In this document: piece after piece, positions 19,184 through 28,498 of the stretch
How positions within the stretch are numbered: the stretch's first letter is position 1
Layout of the letters: each line of letters begins with the position of its first letter
DNA from: Pseudarthrobacter sp. NIBRBAC000502772
GTDB taxonomy: Bacteria; Actinomycetota; Actinomycetes; Actinomycetales; Micrococcaceae
Reading direction: 5' to 3'
Assembly: GCF_006517235.1 (NCBI RefSeq)
Contig: NZ_CP041188.1
Span: forward strand, 1,798,001-1,862,000
Length of the DNA: 64,000 nucleotides
Notes under the pieces: model-generated
Told to the model about the DNA's origin: nothing
The model's input: the letters and a program-made list of their open reading frames with translations, nothing else
The model's database searches: none
Position numbers and translations under genes: made by a program

Positions 19184-19262
19184 AGCCAGTGTCCGTTCTT
19201 GGTTTTCGGTTCGGTGGTTCTACGCAGTCAGGGTTCTATGCAGTCATGACGGCAGCGGGAGC

Positions 19263-20909
19263 CTACTGCGGCGCGCACTGTCCATTGGTGGCCACGAGTT
19301 GGCGGATAGCTTCCTCGTTACCCTCGCGCTTGAGCTGGTTCAGCAGTTCCTCGGTGATCGGTTCGCCGTCGGGCGTTGTAGTCACAGGGGTGAAGTCCGA
19401 CGACGGCAGCGGGGTTTGCTGCGCGGACAACCCGGCTGGCAGGCCGGCAGCCGGCCGCAATGGCGAGGACGCCTGCAGGCCTCCGCCGACGCTTGATGCC
19501 TGCACCATGCTGTCAACGGGTGCGGCAGCCTGTGGGCCCGAAGCTGATGCCAGCAGCTGGTCCACCTTGGCGTGGATGATGTCAAAGTCAGGCACCGTGG
19601 AGAAGGACGCGTCGAAGTCGGGCGGGCCGATGGTGAGCCGCTTGACCTCCTGCCCCTTGGCCTTCATGGCGAGATCCACAAAGCTGCCCAGCTGGGACGA
19701 GGAAATGTTGGACTCCACAACCTTGGTGCCTGCGCTGGCGATGTCCTCGAATTTGGACAGCAGCGTGGCAGGGTCCAGCTGCTTCAGCATGGCCTGCTGG
19801 ACACACTGCTGACGCTGGATCCGGGAATAGTCGTCGACGTATTCGCGGGACCGGCCGTACCAAAGGGCGTGCTCGCCATCGAGTGTTTGTTCACCGGCAG
19901 GAATCCAGCCCAACGGCATGCCATGGGTGCGCGTAACCTCGTCGAAGTAACCGCTCATCGGGACCCAGCCGCCGGCTTTGATTTTGATGCCGCCCATCGC
20001 GTCAATGAGTTTGGCGAAGCCTGCCATATCCACCAGGACGTACGCCTGGACAGTAATGCCCAGCGTTCCTGAGACTGCCTCGAGAGTCGCCTGCGCGCCG
20101 GGGTCGTCTACACCCGGGTAGAGGTCGGCGTAGTCGTTCGTCACCTCGGTGTTGATGGCATTGATCAGGCACACATCGCCGCAGTCGTAACCGTCCGGGT
20201 AGATCTTCCGCATGGGGGAGTCCTCGCTGAACTGGGCGTTCTGGAGGTTGCGGGGTACCGAGATGATGGCGGTCTGGCCGCTCTTGGCGTCGACGCTGAG
20301 CACGGAGAGGCTGTCCGGGCGACGGCCAGTGCGGTCATCGCCGGCGTCACCACCCATCATCAGGAAGTTGTAGCGGCCGTCCACGGGATCGATCGTTGGT
20401 CCCCCCGCGAAGATATTGCCAATGGCGTTACGGCCCACGTTCAGCAGGTACGCGGCATACCCAAGCGTGCCGCTGCTCAGAACCAGGGCAAGGACCAGGG
20501 CAATGCCGACGGCGGGACGCGCCGCCGGTGCGAGGAGGACCGGGCGGATCAGCCGGAGGGTGTTGATGAACAGGAACGCCCATCCGAGCGCCAGGGCCAC
20601 CAGGACGAGGATGATCACCAACGAGGCAAACTGATTGGTGAGGATGTTGATCAGGAGCGACCGGTTCGCGGCCAGCAGCAGCAGGGTGACCGCCAGCAAA
20701 GCCCAGGCGGCCAGGGTGACGCGCAGGGCAATCCGGCCGAGCTTGCGGTCGCCGGCCACAATCTGGGCGCTGCCGGGCACCAGAAGGGTCATCAGGACCA
20801 GGGCAAAGCCCCGTTTGGTCCGGACGGGGGCTGAGGCGCTGGTCGGATACCGGACGGGATCAGTCATGACCTTGCCGGTGGCTGGCTGCTGCGGTTCGCT
20901 TCTGGACAT
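19263..20909 (-). CDS. LytR-CpsA-Psr (LCP) family cell wall ligase
   Basis: About 548 residues from ATG 20909 (AAGGA lies 7 bp upstream; the frame is open 12 codons further). The N-terminus has four to five hydrophobic helices, unusual for LCP proteins, which mostly have one. The extracytoplasmic LCP domain follows: GGDAGDDRTGRRPDSLSVLS, IISVPRNLQ, VDMAGFAKLIDAMGGI and RQQCVQQAMLKQL. LCP enzymes transfer polyprenyl-linked glycopolymers such as teichoic acid or arabinogalactan to peptidoglycan. The Pro/Ala/Ser-rich C-terminal tail is probably disordered. It lies 10 bp after purE and is probably co-transcribed with purK-purE. Confidence 0.92.
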   Translation of the reverse strand: MSRSEPQQPATGKVMTDPVRYPTSASAPVRTKRGFALVLMTLLVPGSAQIVAGDRKLGRIALRVTLAAWALLAVTLLLLAANRSLLINILTNQFASLVIILVLVALALGWAFLFINTLRLIRPVLLAPAARPAVGIALVLALVLSSGTLGYAAYLLNVGRNAIGNIFAGGPTIDPVDGRYNFLMMGGDAGDDRTGRRPDSLSVLSVDAKSGQTAIISVPRNLQNAQFSEDSPMRKIYPDGYDCGDVCLINAINTEVTNDYADLYPGVDDPGAQATLEAVSGTLGITVQAYVLVDMAGFAKLIDAMGGIKIKAGGWVPMSGYFDEVTRTHGMPLGWIPAGEQTLDGEHALWYGRSREYVDDYSRIQRQQCVQQAMLKQLDPATLLSKFEDIASAGTKVVESNISSSQLGSFVDLAMKAKGQEVKRLTIGPPDFDASFSTVPDFDIIHAKVDQLLASASGPQAAAPVDSMVQASSVGGGLQASSPLRPAAGLPAGLSAQQTPLPSSDFTPVTTTPDGEPITEELLNQLKREGNEEAIRQLVATNGQCAPQ

Positions 20910-20919
20910 GTCCGGATCC

Positions 20920-21510
20920 TTAACGGCTGCCCCGGAGAACACCATTGCCGTCGGCGAAGACTTCGCTGACTTTCTGCCTGAGGTTGGCTCCCTTGCGGGT
21001 GGCGACGTCGTTGAGTTCCTGGGCGAAGTCCAGGAGGTCGGCGCGGAGCGTGGCTGCCAGTTCGTCCGTTCCCGACGCGAGGATCCGGACTGCTAGCAGG
21101 CCTGCGTTCCGGGCACCGGCAATGGACACGGTGGCTACGGGAACGCCGGCCGGCATTTGCACGATGGAGAGGAGGGAATCCATGCCGTCCAGGGTCTTCA
21201 GCGGGACCGGGACGCCAATAACGGGCAAGGGAGTCACGCTTGCCAGCATGCCGGGAAGGTGGGCAGCCCCGCCGGCGCCCGCGATGATGACCCGCAGCCC
21301 GCGTTCGTGGGCGGTCTGGCCGTACCGGATCATTTCGGCGGGCATCCGGTGTGCGGAGACCACATCGGCTTCAAAGGGGATGCCGAACTCAGCCAATGCA
21401 TCGGCGGCGGCCTCCATGACCGGCCAATCCGAGTCTGAGCCCATGACCAGCCCAACGATGGGACGGGGGGCGGTGCCGGTGGTGGTTTCGGCGGTGGTTT
21501 CGGTGGTCAT
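20920..21510 (-). CDS. purE: 5-(carboxyamino)imidazole ribonucleotide mutase
   Basis: 196 residues, class I PurE, converting N5-CAIR to CAIR in purine synthesis. The active-site segments are [28 protein letters not shown] (catalytic His) and [15 protein letters not shown] Thr-rich N-terminal extension of ~15 residues precedes the conserved core. It overlaps purK by 4 bp, giving translational coupling, and the pair performs the ATP-dependent two-step carboxylation of AIR. Confidence 0.97.
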   Translation of the reverse strand: MTTETTAETTTGTAPRPIVGLVMGSDSDWPVMEAAADALAEFGIPFEADVVSAHRMPAEMIRYGQTAHERGLRVIIAGAGGAAHLPGMLASVTPLPVIGVPVPLKTLDGMDSLLSIVQMPAGVPVATVSIAGARNAGLLAVRILASGTDELAATLRADLLDFAQELNDVATRKGANLRQKVSEVFADGNGVLRGSR

Positions 21511-22703
21511 GCGTTCTCCTCGGAAATCCGTGCTGATTCTTCGGTGGGTACCCGGCCGTCGCGGATGATGGCCGCCACCCGGGTTGCGCGTTGCCGGACC
21601 GAGTCCACATCATCCGTGGAGGTCCCTACGAGGTTGACATGGCCAATCTTGCGTCCCGGCCGCACTGATTTTCCGTAGCAGTGGACCTTGGCGGCCGGCT
21701 CGCTGGCGAGGGCTGCCGGGTAGGCGGAAAACAGATCCTGGTTGTCGCCGCCCAGGAAGTTTTTCATGACCACTACCGGGCCCAGGATGTCGGTGGCACC
21801 CAGCGGCAGGTCCAGGACCGCCCGCAGGTGCTGCTCAAACTGGCTGGTAACCGAACCGTCCTGGGTCCAGTGGCCGGTGTTGTGGGGGCGCATGGCGAGT
21901 TCGTTGATCAGGAAGCCGACGCCGGAGCCCGGTGTTTCAAAGAGTTCCGCCGCCATGACTCCGGTGACGCCCAGTTCCGTGGCGACGCGCAGTGCCGCGT
22001 CTTCCGCAGCCGCGGCGACCTCGAGGGGGATGTCCAGGGCAGGGGCGATGACTTCGTCGCAGACGCCGTCCACCTGGATAGTGTGCACCACCGGCCAGGC
22101 TCTCGCTTCGCCGCCCGGGGTCCGCGCCACCAGCGCGGACAGTTCGCGGCTGAACTCAACTTTGGCTTCGGCGAGGAGCGGGCTCATGGCCTCGAACCAC
22201 GGAGCAGCCTCTTCGGCGGCCTCGGCGGAGTCGATGATCCGCACGCCCTTTCCGTCGTAGCCGCCGCGGGGCATCTTGAGGACAACCGGCCAACCCGTTT
22301 CTTCGCCGAAGTCCACGAGCGCGGCGACGTCAGCGACAGCAGCCCAGATGGGGTTTGGGAGCCCAAGGCTGTCGATGGCAGCCCTCATCACCAGTTTGTC
22401 CTGGGCATTAACCAGGGCGTCCGGACCGGGCTGGACATTCACGCCAGCGTCCAAAAGCGCGCGGAGGTGGTCCGTGGGGACGTGTTCGTGGTCGAACGTC
22501 ATAACATCCAGGCCGTCCGCGAAGTCGAGGAGAGTCTGGAGGTCCTTGTAGTCACCCACCGGCGAAGTGGACACAGCAGACACGGCTGAACCGTCCTCAG
22601 CCTCAGCCAGGACACGGAGTTCAAAGCCAAGGGCGGTAGCGGCCGGGGCCATCATGCGCGCGAGTTGGCCGCCGCCAACTACGCCGATTACTGGAAAAGT
22701 CAC
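21507..22703 (-). CDS. purK: 5-(carboxyamino)imidazole ribonucleotide synthase
   Basis: 398 residues of an ATP-grasp enzyme that makes N5-CAIR from AIR, bicarbonate and ATP. The N-terminal pre-ATP-grasp fold starts [19 protein letters not shown]. The ATP-grasp includes [16 protein letters not shown], and the metal/phosphate site lies around [17 protein letters not shown]. It is the first gene of the purK-purE-LCP operon, divergent from the GtrA gene. The 172-bp gap between them carries both promoters and a TGAAGGG/CCCTTCA inverted repeat (22750-22790). Confidence 0.97.
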   Translation of the reverse strand: MTFPVIGVVGGGQLARMMAPAATALGFELRVLAEAEDGSAVSAVSTSPVGDYKDLQTLLDFADGLDVMTFDHEHVPTDHLRALLDAGVNVQPGPDALVNAQDKLVMRAAIDSLGLPNPIWAAVADVAALVDFGEETGWPVVLKMPRGGYDGKGVRIIDSAEAAEEAAPWFEAMSPLLAEAKVEFSRELSALVARTPGGEARAWPVVHTIQVDGVCDEVIAPALDIPLEVAAAAEDAALRVATELGVTGVMAAELFETPGSGVGFLINELAMRPHNTGHWTQDGSVTSQFEQHLRAVLDLPLGATDILGPVVVMKNFLGGDNQDLFSAYPAALASEPAAKVHCYGKSVRPGRKIGHVNLVGTSTDDVDSVRQRATRVAAIIRDGRVPTEESARISEENA

Positions 22704-22875
22704 ATATGCCAGCCTACAGAAAGCTCACCGGATCCGGGCTTTGGGACGTTGAAGGGCCCGCTTTTCGGGTATTTCCGCGATCACCCTTCACTCCGCGTGG
22801 GGCGGGTTCACCGATTTCGGGTCTAAAATAGACCTCTGGCCGTGTGGCCCAATGAACTGACGGCCATGGAGGGTC

Positions 22876-23460
22876 ATGTTTAGCGCACTTGCAGATCGTA
22901 TCCGGGGGCTCGCCTCGCTATTTTGGCGTGAAGTGGCCAAGTTCGGAGCCGTGGGCGGTGTGGCCTTCGTCATTGACTCGGCCATCTTCATCTGGCTGTT
23001 CACCGGACCGATGCACGGCAGCGAGGTCTGGGCCAAAGCGGTGGCAACCATTGTGGCAAGCATCTTCTCGTGGGTTGCCAACCGTTACTGGACGTTCAGA
23101 CACCGCAAGCAGGCCAATGTGGCCCGTGAGGCCGCGCTGTTCGCGGTCATGAACCTGGTGGGACTGCTGATCGCCTCAGGCTGCGTCTGGTTCGCGAAAT
23201 ACATCCTGGACCTGAACGACAAGCCCTCGCTCTTTATTGCCGGCAGTGTCGTGGGCCTGGTCCTGGGCACCATCTTCCGCTTCTTCGCTTACCGGTTCTG
23301 GGTCTTCAACGAAGAACTGGATCAGGAGCCGGAGTTCTCCCACGACCACGAGCTCATCGAACGGCACCATCGTGAGAAGGCAGCTGCCGCTGCTGCCGTC
23401 GCCCAGCACGGGGAACAGCCGGAGGCAGACTCACCGGAAAGCCGCCGGCAGCAGTCCTAA
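22876..23460 (+). CDS. GtrA family membrane protein
   Basis: 194 residues with four transmembrane helices (FGAVGGVAFVIDSAIFIWLF, VATIVASIFSWVANRYWTF, AALFAVMNLVGLLIASG, LFIAGSVVGLVLGTIFRFFAYRF shortened here), a basic NRYWTFRHRKQA loop and a highly charged cytoplasmic tail. GtrA proteins are thought to flip or bind polyprenyl-phosphate-linked sugars for glycosylation of cell-surface polymers. The position beside purK matches Rv3277. A candidate -10 (TAAAAT, about 22825) precedes it. Confidence 0.9.
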   Translation: MFSALADRIRGLASLFWREVAKFGAVGGVAFVIDSAIFIWLFTGPMHGSEVWAKAVATIVASIFSWVANRYWTFRHRKQANVAREAALFAVMNLVGLLIASGCVWFAKYILDLNDKPSLFIAGSVVGLVLGTIFRFFAYRFWVFNEELDQEPEFSHDHELIERHHREKAAAAAAVAQHGEQPEADSPESRRQQS

Positions 23461-23479
23461 CCCGGCTGTGCAGGGAAAG

Positions 23480-24178
23480 CTACTTGCCGTGGATGCGTTC
23501 CGCGGCCAGCAGCTTGTCCGTCAGTTCCACATCGGCGTGAGCCAGCACCACTGAACCACCGTTGTGCCACGCGCCGAGTGAGTTTGCCAGCGCCGGCTCC
23601 AGCCCTTCAGAGGCCGGGACCAGAAGCCTGACGCCTTCCTCATGCGGCGCCGCAAAACCAGTGATCAGGCTTTCGTGGATGTGCCGCTGGCCTCCGCCAG
23701 CCCGAATGGCACAGCCGGCCGCCGAAGGGTCCGTGTGCGCCATAAAGACGTCGCCATGGGAGCGCACCTCGGCGGCGTAGTCGATGACTCCGGCAGGCAG
23801 CTCACCAGGCCACCGCATCGCCAGGGCTGGCAGCGCGACAGCGATCACGGCGTCGTGCTTCCGCTCAACGGTTCCGGGCCTGTCGGTGACCAGGAGCTCC
23901 GCCTCCCCGCCGTCCAGGACTGTTTCCATGCCCAGCTGCCAGGCGGCCAGTGCCCAGATCATTGACTTCCAGTGGGCTGGCAGGTCAAGAGTCAGTCGCA
24001 TGCCGGGCTCGGCGTCGAGTTCGTCCTGCAGCAGATTGCTGGTTTTTGCCACCCAGTTGTCCAGCACACGACCGGAGAGTTCCACGCGCTCGGAGTCGGG
24101 GCCGTACCAGGTCAGGCGGGGCGACGTGGCGTGGCCGGAACGCAGGGTGGTCATCAGATCTATCGCCGGGATGCTCAT
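23480..24178 (-). CDS. TIGR03089 family protein (AMP-binding-like fragment family)
   Basis: 232 residues. Members of TIGR03089 resemble the N-terminal part of acyl-adenylating enzymes but lack the full domain and have no assigned activity. Typical segments are PRLTWYGPDSERVELSGRVLDNWVAKTSNLL, MRLTLDLPAHWKSMIWALAAW and a C-terminal GGSVVLAHADVELTD. This matches Rv3268, which lies in the same mycobacterial neighbourhood as the LCP protein and purE/purK. It is convergent with GtrA (19-bp gap). Confidence 0.87.
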   Translation of the reverse strand: MSIPAIDLMTTLRSGHATSPRLTWYGPDSERVELSGRVLDNWVAKTSNLLQDELDAEPGMRLTLDLPAHWKSMIWALAAWQLGMETVLDGGEAELLVTDRPGTVERKHDAVIAVALPALAMRWPGELPAGVIDYAAEVRSHGDVFMAHTDPSAAGCAIRAGGGQRHIHESLITGFAAPHEEGVRLLVPASEGLEPALANSLGAWHNGGSVVLAHADVELTDKLLAAERIHGK

Positions 24179-24471
24179 GGCTTTATCTTGTCACGGACCC
24201 AGCGGGGCGTCCTTGGCGGGGATGCCGCGCACGGAGTCCCTATGGGTCCCGGTCAGGTCCGGCCGGGCTGTGATGTTACTCACAGGAGTTTGTCATCTTA
24301 TTTGTCTAATTCGGGCTGCGTCTGTATTTATTGGCAGCTTTTCAGCGAAGACGGGACCTTTTGGCCGCCGATGTGGACTGTCGGGCCTCCAGCGCGCCGG
24401 ACCTTTGGAAAACTCCCGGGCGTGGCGTGACCGGGATTGGCCCGGAAAGTTGATTATTATCTGTCCGCGGC

Positions 24472-24501
24472 TTGACTCCCCAGTAGTTACACGCGTGTAA
24501 T
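24472..24501 (+). promoter_or_regulatory. Probable whiB promoter with a palindromic operator
   Basis: TTGACT (24472-24477), an 18-bp spacer and TGTAAT (24496-24501) form a good SigA-type promoter. A perfect 14-bp palindrome, TTACACGCGTGTAA (24487-24500), covers the spacer and -10, where a bound regulator would block polymerase. Confidence 0.6.
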
Positions 24502-24529
24502 TAGATATCGAAAGTCACTGCATAAATAC

Positions 24530-24549
24530 GGACACGCAACCGAGTGTCC
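24530..24549. promoter_or_regulatory. GGACAC-N8-GTGTCC inverted repeat in the whiB leader
   Basis: Perfect 6-bp arms 41-60 bp upstream of the whiB GTG, downstream of the predicted transcription start. GACAC is the core recognised by the sporulation regulator WhiA in Streptomyces, where whiB is a known developmental gene. Binding here is inference. Confidence 0.4.
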
Positions 24550-24590
24550 AGGTATTCAGGCAAGGGCTGCAACATTTGGGGAGGGTCGCC

Positions 24591-25136
24591 GTGGGGCAAG
24601 CAGAGCGTATCCATGAAGATGCCGTCGTCGCCGGAATGGCAACGGCAAAATACCGCGCACGGGGGGTGCCGAGCGACTGGTACGTCGATCCCGCGGATCC
24701 CGACGCCGCGGACCGTTACAACCGCAATACCAAAGACCCCCTCCAGGACCAGGCCACAGCCTTCCTGGCGGCGCACGAAGCACTCCTTGACGGCGCACAC
24801 GACCAGGACGATGACGACCTGGATCCGCCCATGGAACTGCGCACCCCGGCCCAGGGAACAAGTTCCCAGCCGGTGTGGATCGGACTGCCGTTCAGGCAGG
24901 ACTTCGACGACGAAGGTGAACTCGGCTGGCAGACTGATGCATTGTGCGCGCAAACGGATCCGGAAGCCTTCTTCCCGGAGAAGGGCGGATCCACGCGCGA
25001 CGCCAAGAAGGTCTGCGGTGCCTGCAATGTGCGGTCGCAGTGCCTGGAATACGCGCTGGCAAACGACGAACGGTTTGGCATTTGGGGTGGCCTTTCCGAG
25101 CGTGAGCGCCGGCGGCTAAGGAAGCGAGCAATCTAA
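24591..25136 (+). CDS. whiB: WhiB-family iron-sulfur transcription factor (WhiB2-like)
   Basis: About 181 residues from GTG 24591 (GGGGAGGG lies 5 bp upstream). The C-terminal 75 residues form the Wbl domain: cysteines 119, 142, 145 and 151 (ALCAQTDPEAFFP, KKVCGACNVRSQCLEYAL) ligate a [4Fe-4S] cluster. GIWGG is followed by a basic helix ERERRRLRKR that contacts SigA/DNA. The ~110-residue acidic N-terminal extension is longer than usual for WhiB2 (about 90-130 residues in total). The EAFFPEKGGSTRDAKKVC pattern is WhiB2/WhmD-like, a group controlling septation and differentiation. Confidence 0.93.
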   Translation: MGQAERIHEDAVVAGMATAKYRARGVPSDWYVDPADPDAADRYNRNTKDPLQDQATAFLAAHEALLDGAHDQDDDDLDPPMELRTPAQGTSSQPVWIGLPFRQDFDDEGELGWQTDALCAQTDPEAFFPEKGGSTRDAKKVCGACNVRSQCLEYALANDERFGIWGGLSERERRRLRKRAI

Positions 25137-25165
25137 TTCTTCAGGAAGTACATGTCACTGCCGTT

Positions 25166-28100
25166 GTGGTGTCCCACAACGGCAGTGCCTATCTCCCCAG
25201 AATCCTGGCTGCCCTCGCGGACCAGACCCGGCCCGCGGACTCCCTCATCGGAGTGGACACCGGATCCCGAGACGACTCCGCCGTCCTCCTGGAACGGGCC
25301 TTCGGCGCAACCAATGTGAGCACCTTGCCGCCCGGCAGGAGCGGCATGGGCGGCGCCGTGCGCGCCGGGCTCAACAAGTACGCGCCCTGGGAAGGCCAGT
25401 CCCAGCGCGCCGCCACAGAGTGGGTCTGGCTGCTGCACGACGATGCGGCGCCGGCCCCGGAGGCGCTGGCCGAACTCCTCAGTGCCGTGGAGCGCGCACC
25501 ATCCGTGACCGTGGCCGGCTGCAAGCAACTGGACTGGCACTCGGAACGCCGGCTGATCGACGTCGGACTCTCCACCAGCCGCTGGGCCGAGCGGCTTACC
25601 CTGATCGATGCCGACGAACTGGACCAGGGCCAGTACAACGGCCGCACTGACGCGTTTGCGGTGAACTCGGCCGGCATGCTGGTCCGCCGTGATATCTGGG
25701 AACTCCTGAAGGGCTTCGACCCCGCACTGCCGGGCACCGGCGACGACGTCGACTTCTGTTGGCGCAACCGCCTCGCCGGGCACCGTGTGGTGGTGGTTCC
25801 CACTGCACGGATGTTCCACGTCGCCCACCGGCCGCATGCCCAGGGAAACGCTTCCGCGGCGCGAAAAGCCCAGGTCCATCTGCGCCTCAAGCACGCCCCG
25901 CTGTGGAAGGTGCCTGTCCATGCGGTCGGTGCGCTGCTTGGCAGCATCTTCAAACTCGTGCTCAGCATTGCGGTCAAGGATCCCGGGCACGGTTTCTCCC
26001 AGCTTGTGGCCACATTCGCTGCCCTGGCCCGGCCCGGTGCCGTGGCAAAGGCCCGCCGGACCGCGGCAAACAGCCGTCGGATCCGGCGGTCCGTCATCAA
26101 GAAGCTGCAGACGCCCCGGCGTGAAGTCTGGAACCACCGCCGCTCCCTGATGGAAGCCCTGGGCGCCGACAACTCCACGGCCGATGGCCTGGTCCATGAC
26201 CCCCTGGCGGACCAGCCCACGGGGGACTCATCAGATGACTTCGCTGCCCTGACCACCACCGAACGGGGTTGGGTGGGGACCGGCGCCATCGCCGCTATCA
26301 TCATCGCGTCCGCGGCTTCCCTCACGGCGCTCACCGGGATGTTCCGGGCCGACGCTGTTTCCGGTGGAGGCCTCATTCCGGTGTCCTCCACCCTTGGCGA
26401 AATCTGGCACCACGCCTCCAGCTGGTGGATCAGCCTGGGGGCAGGGCTTCCAGGCAAGGGCGACCCCTTCGGCTATGTGCTGTGGATCCTTGGCCTGCTC
26501 GGCGGGGGAGACGCCAACGCGGCCATGGCCTGGCTCCTGCTGCTCGCCGCCCCGCTTTCCGGCCTGACCGCATGGTTTGCGGCCGGGGGCCTGACCATCC
26601 GGCGCCGCTTCCGCCTCGTTGCCGCACTCTTCTGGGCGGCCGCTCCCGCCTTGCAGATAGCACTGAACCAGGGCCGGGCCGGTGCCTTGGTGGCCCACAT
26701 CATGATCCCGCTGCTCGTCCTGGCGCTCCTGCGCGCCACCGGGTCCGCCGTGGGCCACGGACGTTTCATTGTCCCGTCCCCGGATGACCGGCGTTTCACC
26801 GAAAAACCACCCGCACGGCCCGGGATCAACGGCATGCCGTCCTGGACTGCTGCCGCTGCCGCAGGGTTGACGCTGGGTGTTGTGACCGCGTCGGCGCCGT
26901 CCCTGCTAGTCCCGGCCGTTGTGGTTATTGTCCTCTGCGGGCTGATGCTTGGCCGTCGTGGCCGCACCGTGTGGTGGGCTCTTTTGCCCAGCGCCGCGCT
27001 CTTTCTTCCCTTCGGGCTGTCCGTTATCGACCGGCCGCGGGCACTGCTGGCAGACCCGGGTGTTCCGCTGGGATTCGAGCCGGCCCCGCTGTGGCAGCAG
27101 TTCCTGGGCCAGCCGCTGCTGTTCTCCGCCGAAGGTGGCCTGTCCGGCCTTCCGTTCTTCAGCGGCCAGGCGATCCCATGGGCACTCGTGCTGGCACTGC
27201 TGCTGGCCGTTCCGGTCCTGCTGCTTGCCGTTGCCGCCCTGTTCCTCCCGGGTACGCGTAGCAGGACAGCACGTGTTCTCTGGGTGGCGGCTCTGGTGAT
27301 CTTCGCCGGTGGCTGGCTCGCAGGGCACGTTGCCACCGGCGCGACTGCCGACACCCTCGTGACCCCGTTCACCGGTCCAGCCGTCTCCGCCGCAGGGTTC
27401 GCCCTGCTCGGAGCCGCCCTGATCGGTGCCGAGCGTTTGCTTGATGCCGCGGACCGGGCAGCCTCGCCGAGTATTCGGCGCAACGTGGCCCTTCGCTCCG
27501 CGACGGCCCTTGCCATGGTGGTGCTGCTGGCCGGTCCGCTGGCCGGCATGGCGGTGTGGTCGGCCCAGAACCTGCTGCGTTCCTCAGCCGTTGCCCTCCC
27601 GGCCGACGTGCCGGCAGGGCCCGCGCTGGGAACGCCACGGCTGGTGCAGCCAGGCAGTGCCCGGACGCTTCCCGCCACCGCCATAGACCGTGGCACCGGG
27701 CCGGAGCAGACACGCACGCTGCTGATCAGCACCCAGGAGAACGGTGCCTTTGAGGCGGCCCTGATGCGCGGTGCCGGGACCACCCTGGACAGCTTGTCAA
27801 CGATTGCCGCCGCCCGGAACATCCTGGGCGCGCCCGGCCAGGAGACGGTCAGGGAGGACGACGACGTCACGGCGTCCATCCGCAGCGTGGTGGCCACGCT
27901 GGTGGCCGGCCAAGGCGTGGACCCCCGTCCCGAGCTCGAGCGCCTTGGTGCCGGATTCGTGGTGCTGCGCTCGGCAGATACCGCCGCCCAGCTCACGGCC
28001 AGCAGGATGGACGCAGTTCCGGGGCTCGTTGCCGTCGGCCAGACGGATGTCGGCTGGCTCTGGCGGATAACGCCGCTGAACCAGCCGGTACTGCAGCCCG

Positions 28101-28498
28101 CCGACGTCGCCCATCGCGTCAGGATCGTGGACGGCACGGGCGCCACTGTGGCGCTGGTCCCCTCCAAGTACGACGACGTCGACACCCCCGTCGCCGAGGG
28201 ACCGGAAGGGCGGCTGGTGGTGCTCGCCGAACGGGCTGACAAGGGCTGGAGCGCCTGGTTCGACGGGCGGAAGCTCACTGCCACGACATCCGGCTCGGCC
28301 CAGGCCTTTACCTTGCCTGCCACCGCCGGCCAGCTGACCATCCGCTACGACACCCCGTGGGCCCTCTGGTCCGGAATCGCACAGATCACGGTGATAGGAC
28401 TCACTGTGATGCTCGCCATTCCCATGCCCGCGCGCCGGCCCAACACGGGGCTGTCGAGGGACGAGGGATCTTTGCGTAAGGAACACCAGAATGCATAA
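25166..28498 (+). CDS. Giant membrane glycosyltransferase (GT2 domain plus polytopic region)
   Basis: At least 1110 residues. A GT-A family 2 domain occupies about residues 1-260 (VSHNGSAYLPRILAALADQTRPA, LHDDAAPAPEAL with the acidic motif at 91-93, GTGDDVDFCWRNRLAGHRV). A membrane region from ~365 to ~800 has about ten helices, and an extracytoplasmic domain (~820-1070) and a final helix follow. The first GT-A strand (HVTAVV) is encoded upstream of 25166, but no ATG, GTG or TTG lies between it and the in-frame TGA at 25103. The true start may be ATT 25136. Its stop overlaps the DUF5719 gene. Substrates are unknown; cell-wall polysaccharide synthesis is likely. Confidence 0.88.
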   Translation: MVSHNGSAYLPRILAALADQTRPADSLIGVDTGSRDDSAVLLERAFGATNVSTLPPGRSGMGGAVRAGLNKYAPWEGQSQRAATEWVWLLHDDAAPAPEALAELLSAVERAPSVTVAGCKQLDWHSERRLIDVGLSTSRWAERLTLIDADELDQGQYNGRTDAFAVNSAGMLVRRDIWELLKGFDPALPGTGDDVDFCWRNRLAGHRVVVVPTARMFHVAHRPHAQGNASAARKAQVHLRLKHAPLWKVPVHAVGALLGSIFKLVLSIAVKDPGHGFSQLVATFAALARPGAVAKARRTAANSRRIRRSVIKKLQTPRREVWNHRRSLMEALGADNSTADGLVHDPLADQPTGDSSDDFAALTTTERGWVGTGAIAAIIIASAASLTALTGMFRADAVSGGGLIPVSSTLGEIWHHASSWWISLGAGLPGKGDPFGYVLWILGLLGGGDANAAMAWLLLLAAPLSGLTAWFAAGGLTIRRRFRLVAALFWAAAPALQIALNQGRAGALVAHIMIPLLVLALLRATGSAVGHGRFIVPSPDDRRFTEKPPARPGINGMPSWTAAAAAGLTLGVVTASAPSLLVPAVVVIVLCGLMLGRRGRTVWWALLPSAALFLPFGLSVIDRPRALLADPGVPLGFEPAPLWQQFLGQPLLFSAEGGLSGLPFFSGQAIPWALVLALLLAVPVLLLAVAALFLPGTRSRTARVLWVAALVIFAGGWLAGHVATGATADTLVTPFTGPAVSAAGFALLGAALIGAERLLDAADRAASPSIRRNVALRSATALAMVVLLAGPLAGMAVWSAQNLLRSSAVALPADVPAGPALGTPRLVQPGSARTLPATAIDRGTGPEQTRTLLISTQENGAFEAALMRGAGTTLDSLSTIAAARNILGAPGQETVREDDDVTASIRSVVATLVAGQGVDPRPELERLGAGFVVLRSADTAAQLTASRMDAVPGLVAVGQTDVGWLWRITPLNQPVLQPADVAHRVRIVDGTGATVALVPSKYDDVDTPVAEGPEGRLVVLAERADKGWSAWFDGRKLTATTSGSAQAFTLPATAGQLTIRYDTPWALWSGIAQITVIGLTVMLAIPMPARRPNTGLSRDEGSLRKEHQNA

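Larger units (their letters stand above)
24179..24590. other. 412-bp regulatory region upstream of whiB
   Basis: No gene is visible. The distal half is AT-richer than its surroundings (ATCTTATTTGTCTAATTC, about 24296-24313, and TGTATTTATTGG near 24330). The proximal part holds a promoter, a 14-bp palindrome and a GGACAC/GTGTCC repeat, listed separately. An upstream region of this size for a 181-codon gene suggests multiple regulatory inputs. Confidence 0.6.

Noticed and set aside
17513..19249. 578-codon open frame antisense to manA and femAB
   Set aside because: No family features, Gly/Arg/Gln-rich, and fully overlapped by two well-supported genes.
26473..28341. 622-codon open frame antisense to the glycosyltransferase
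   Set aside because: Ser/Arg/Ala-rich shadow with no motif; the sense gene has clear GT2 and membrane structure.
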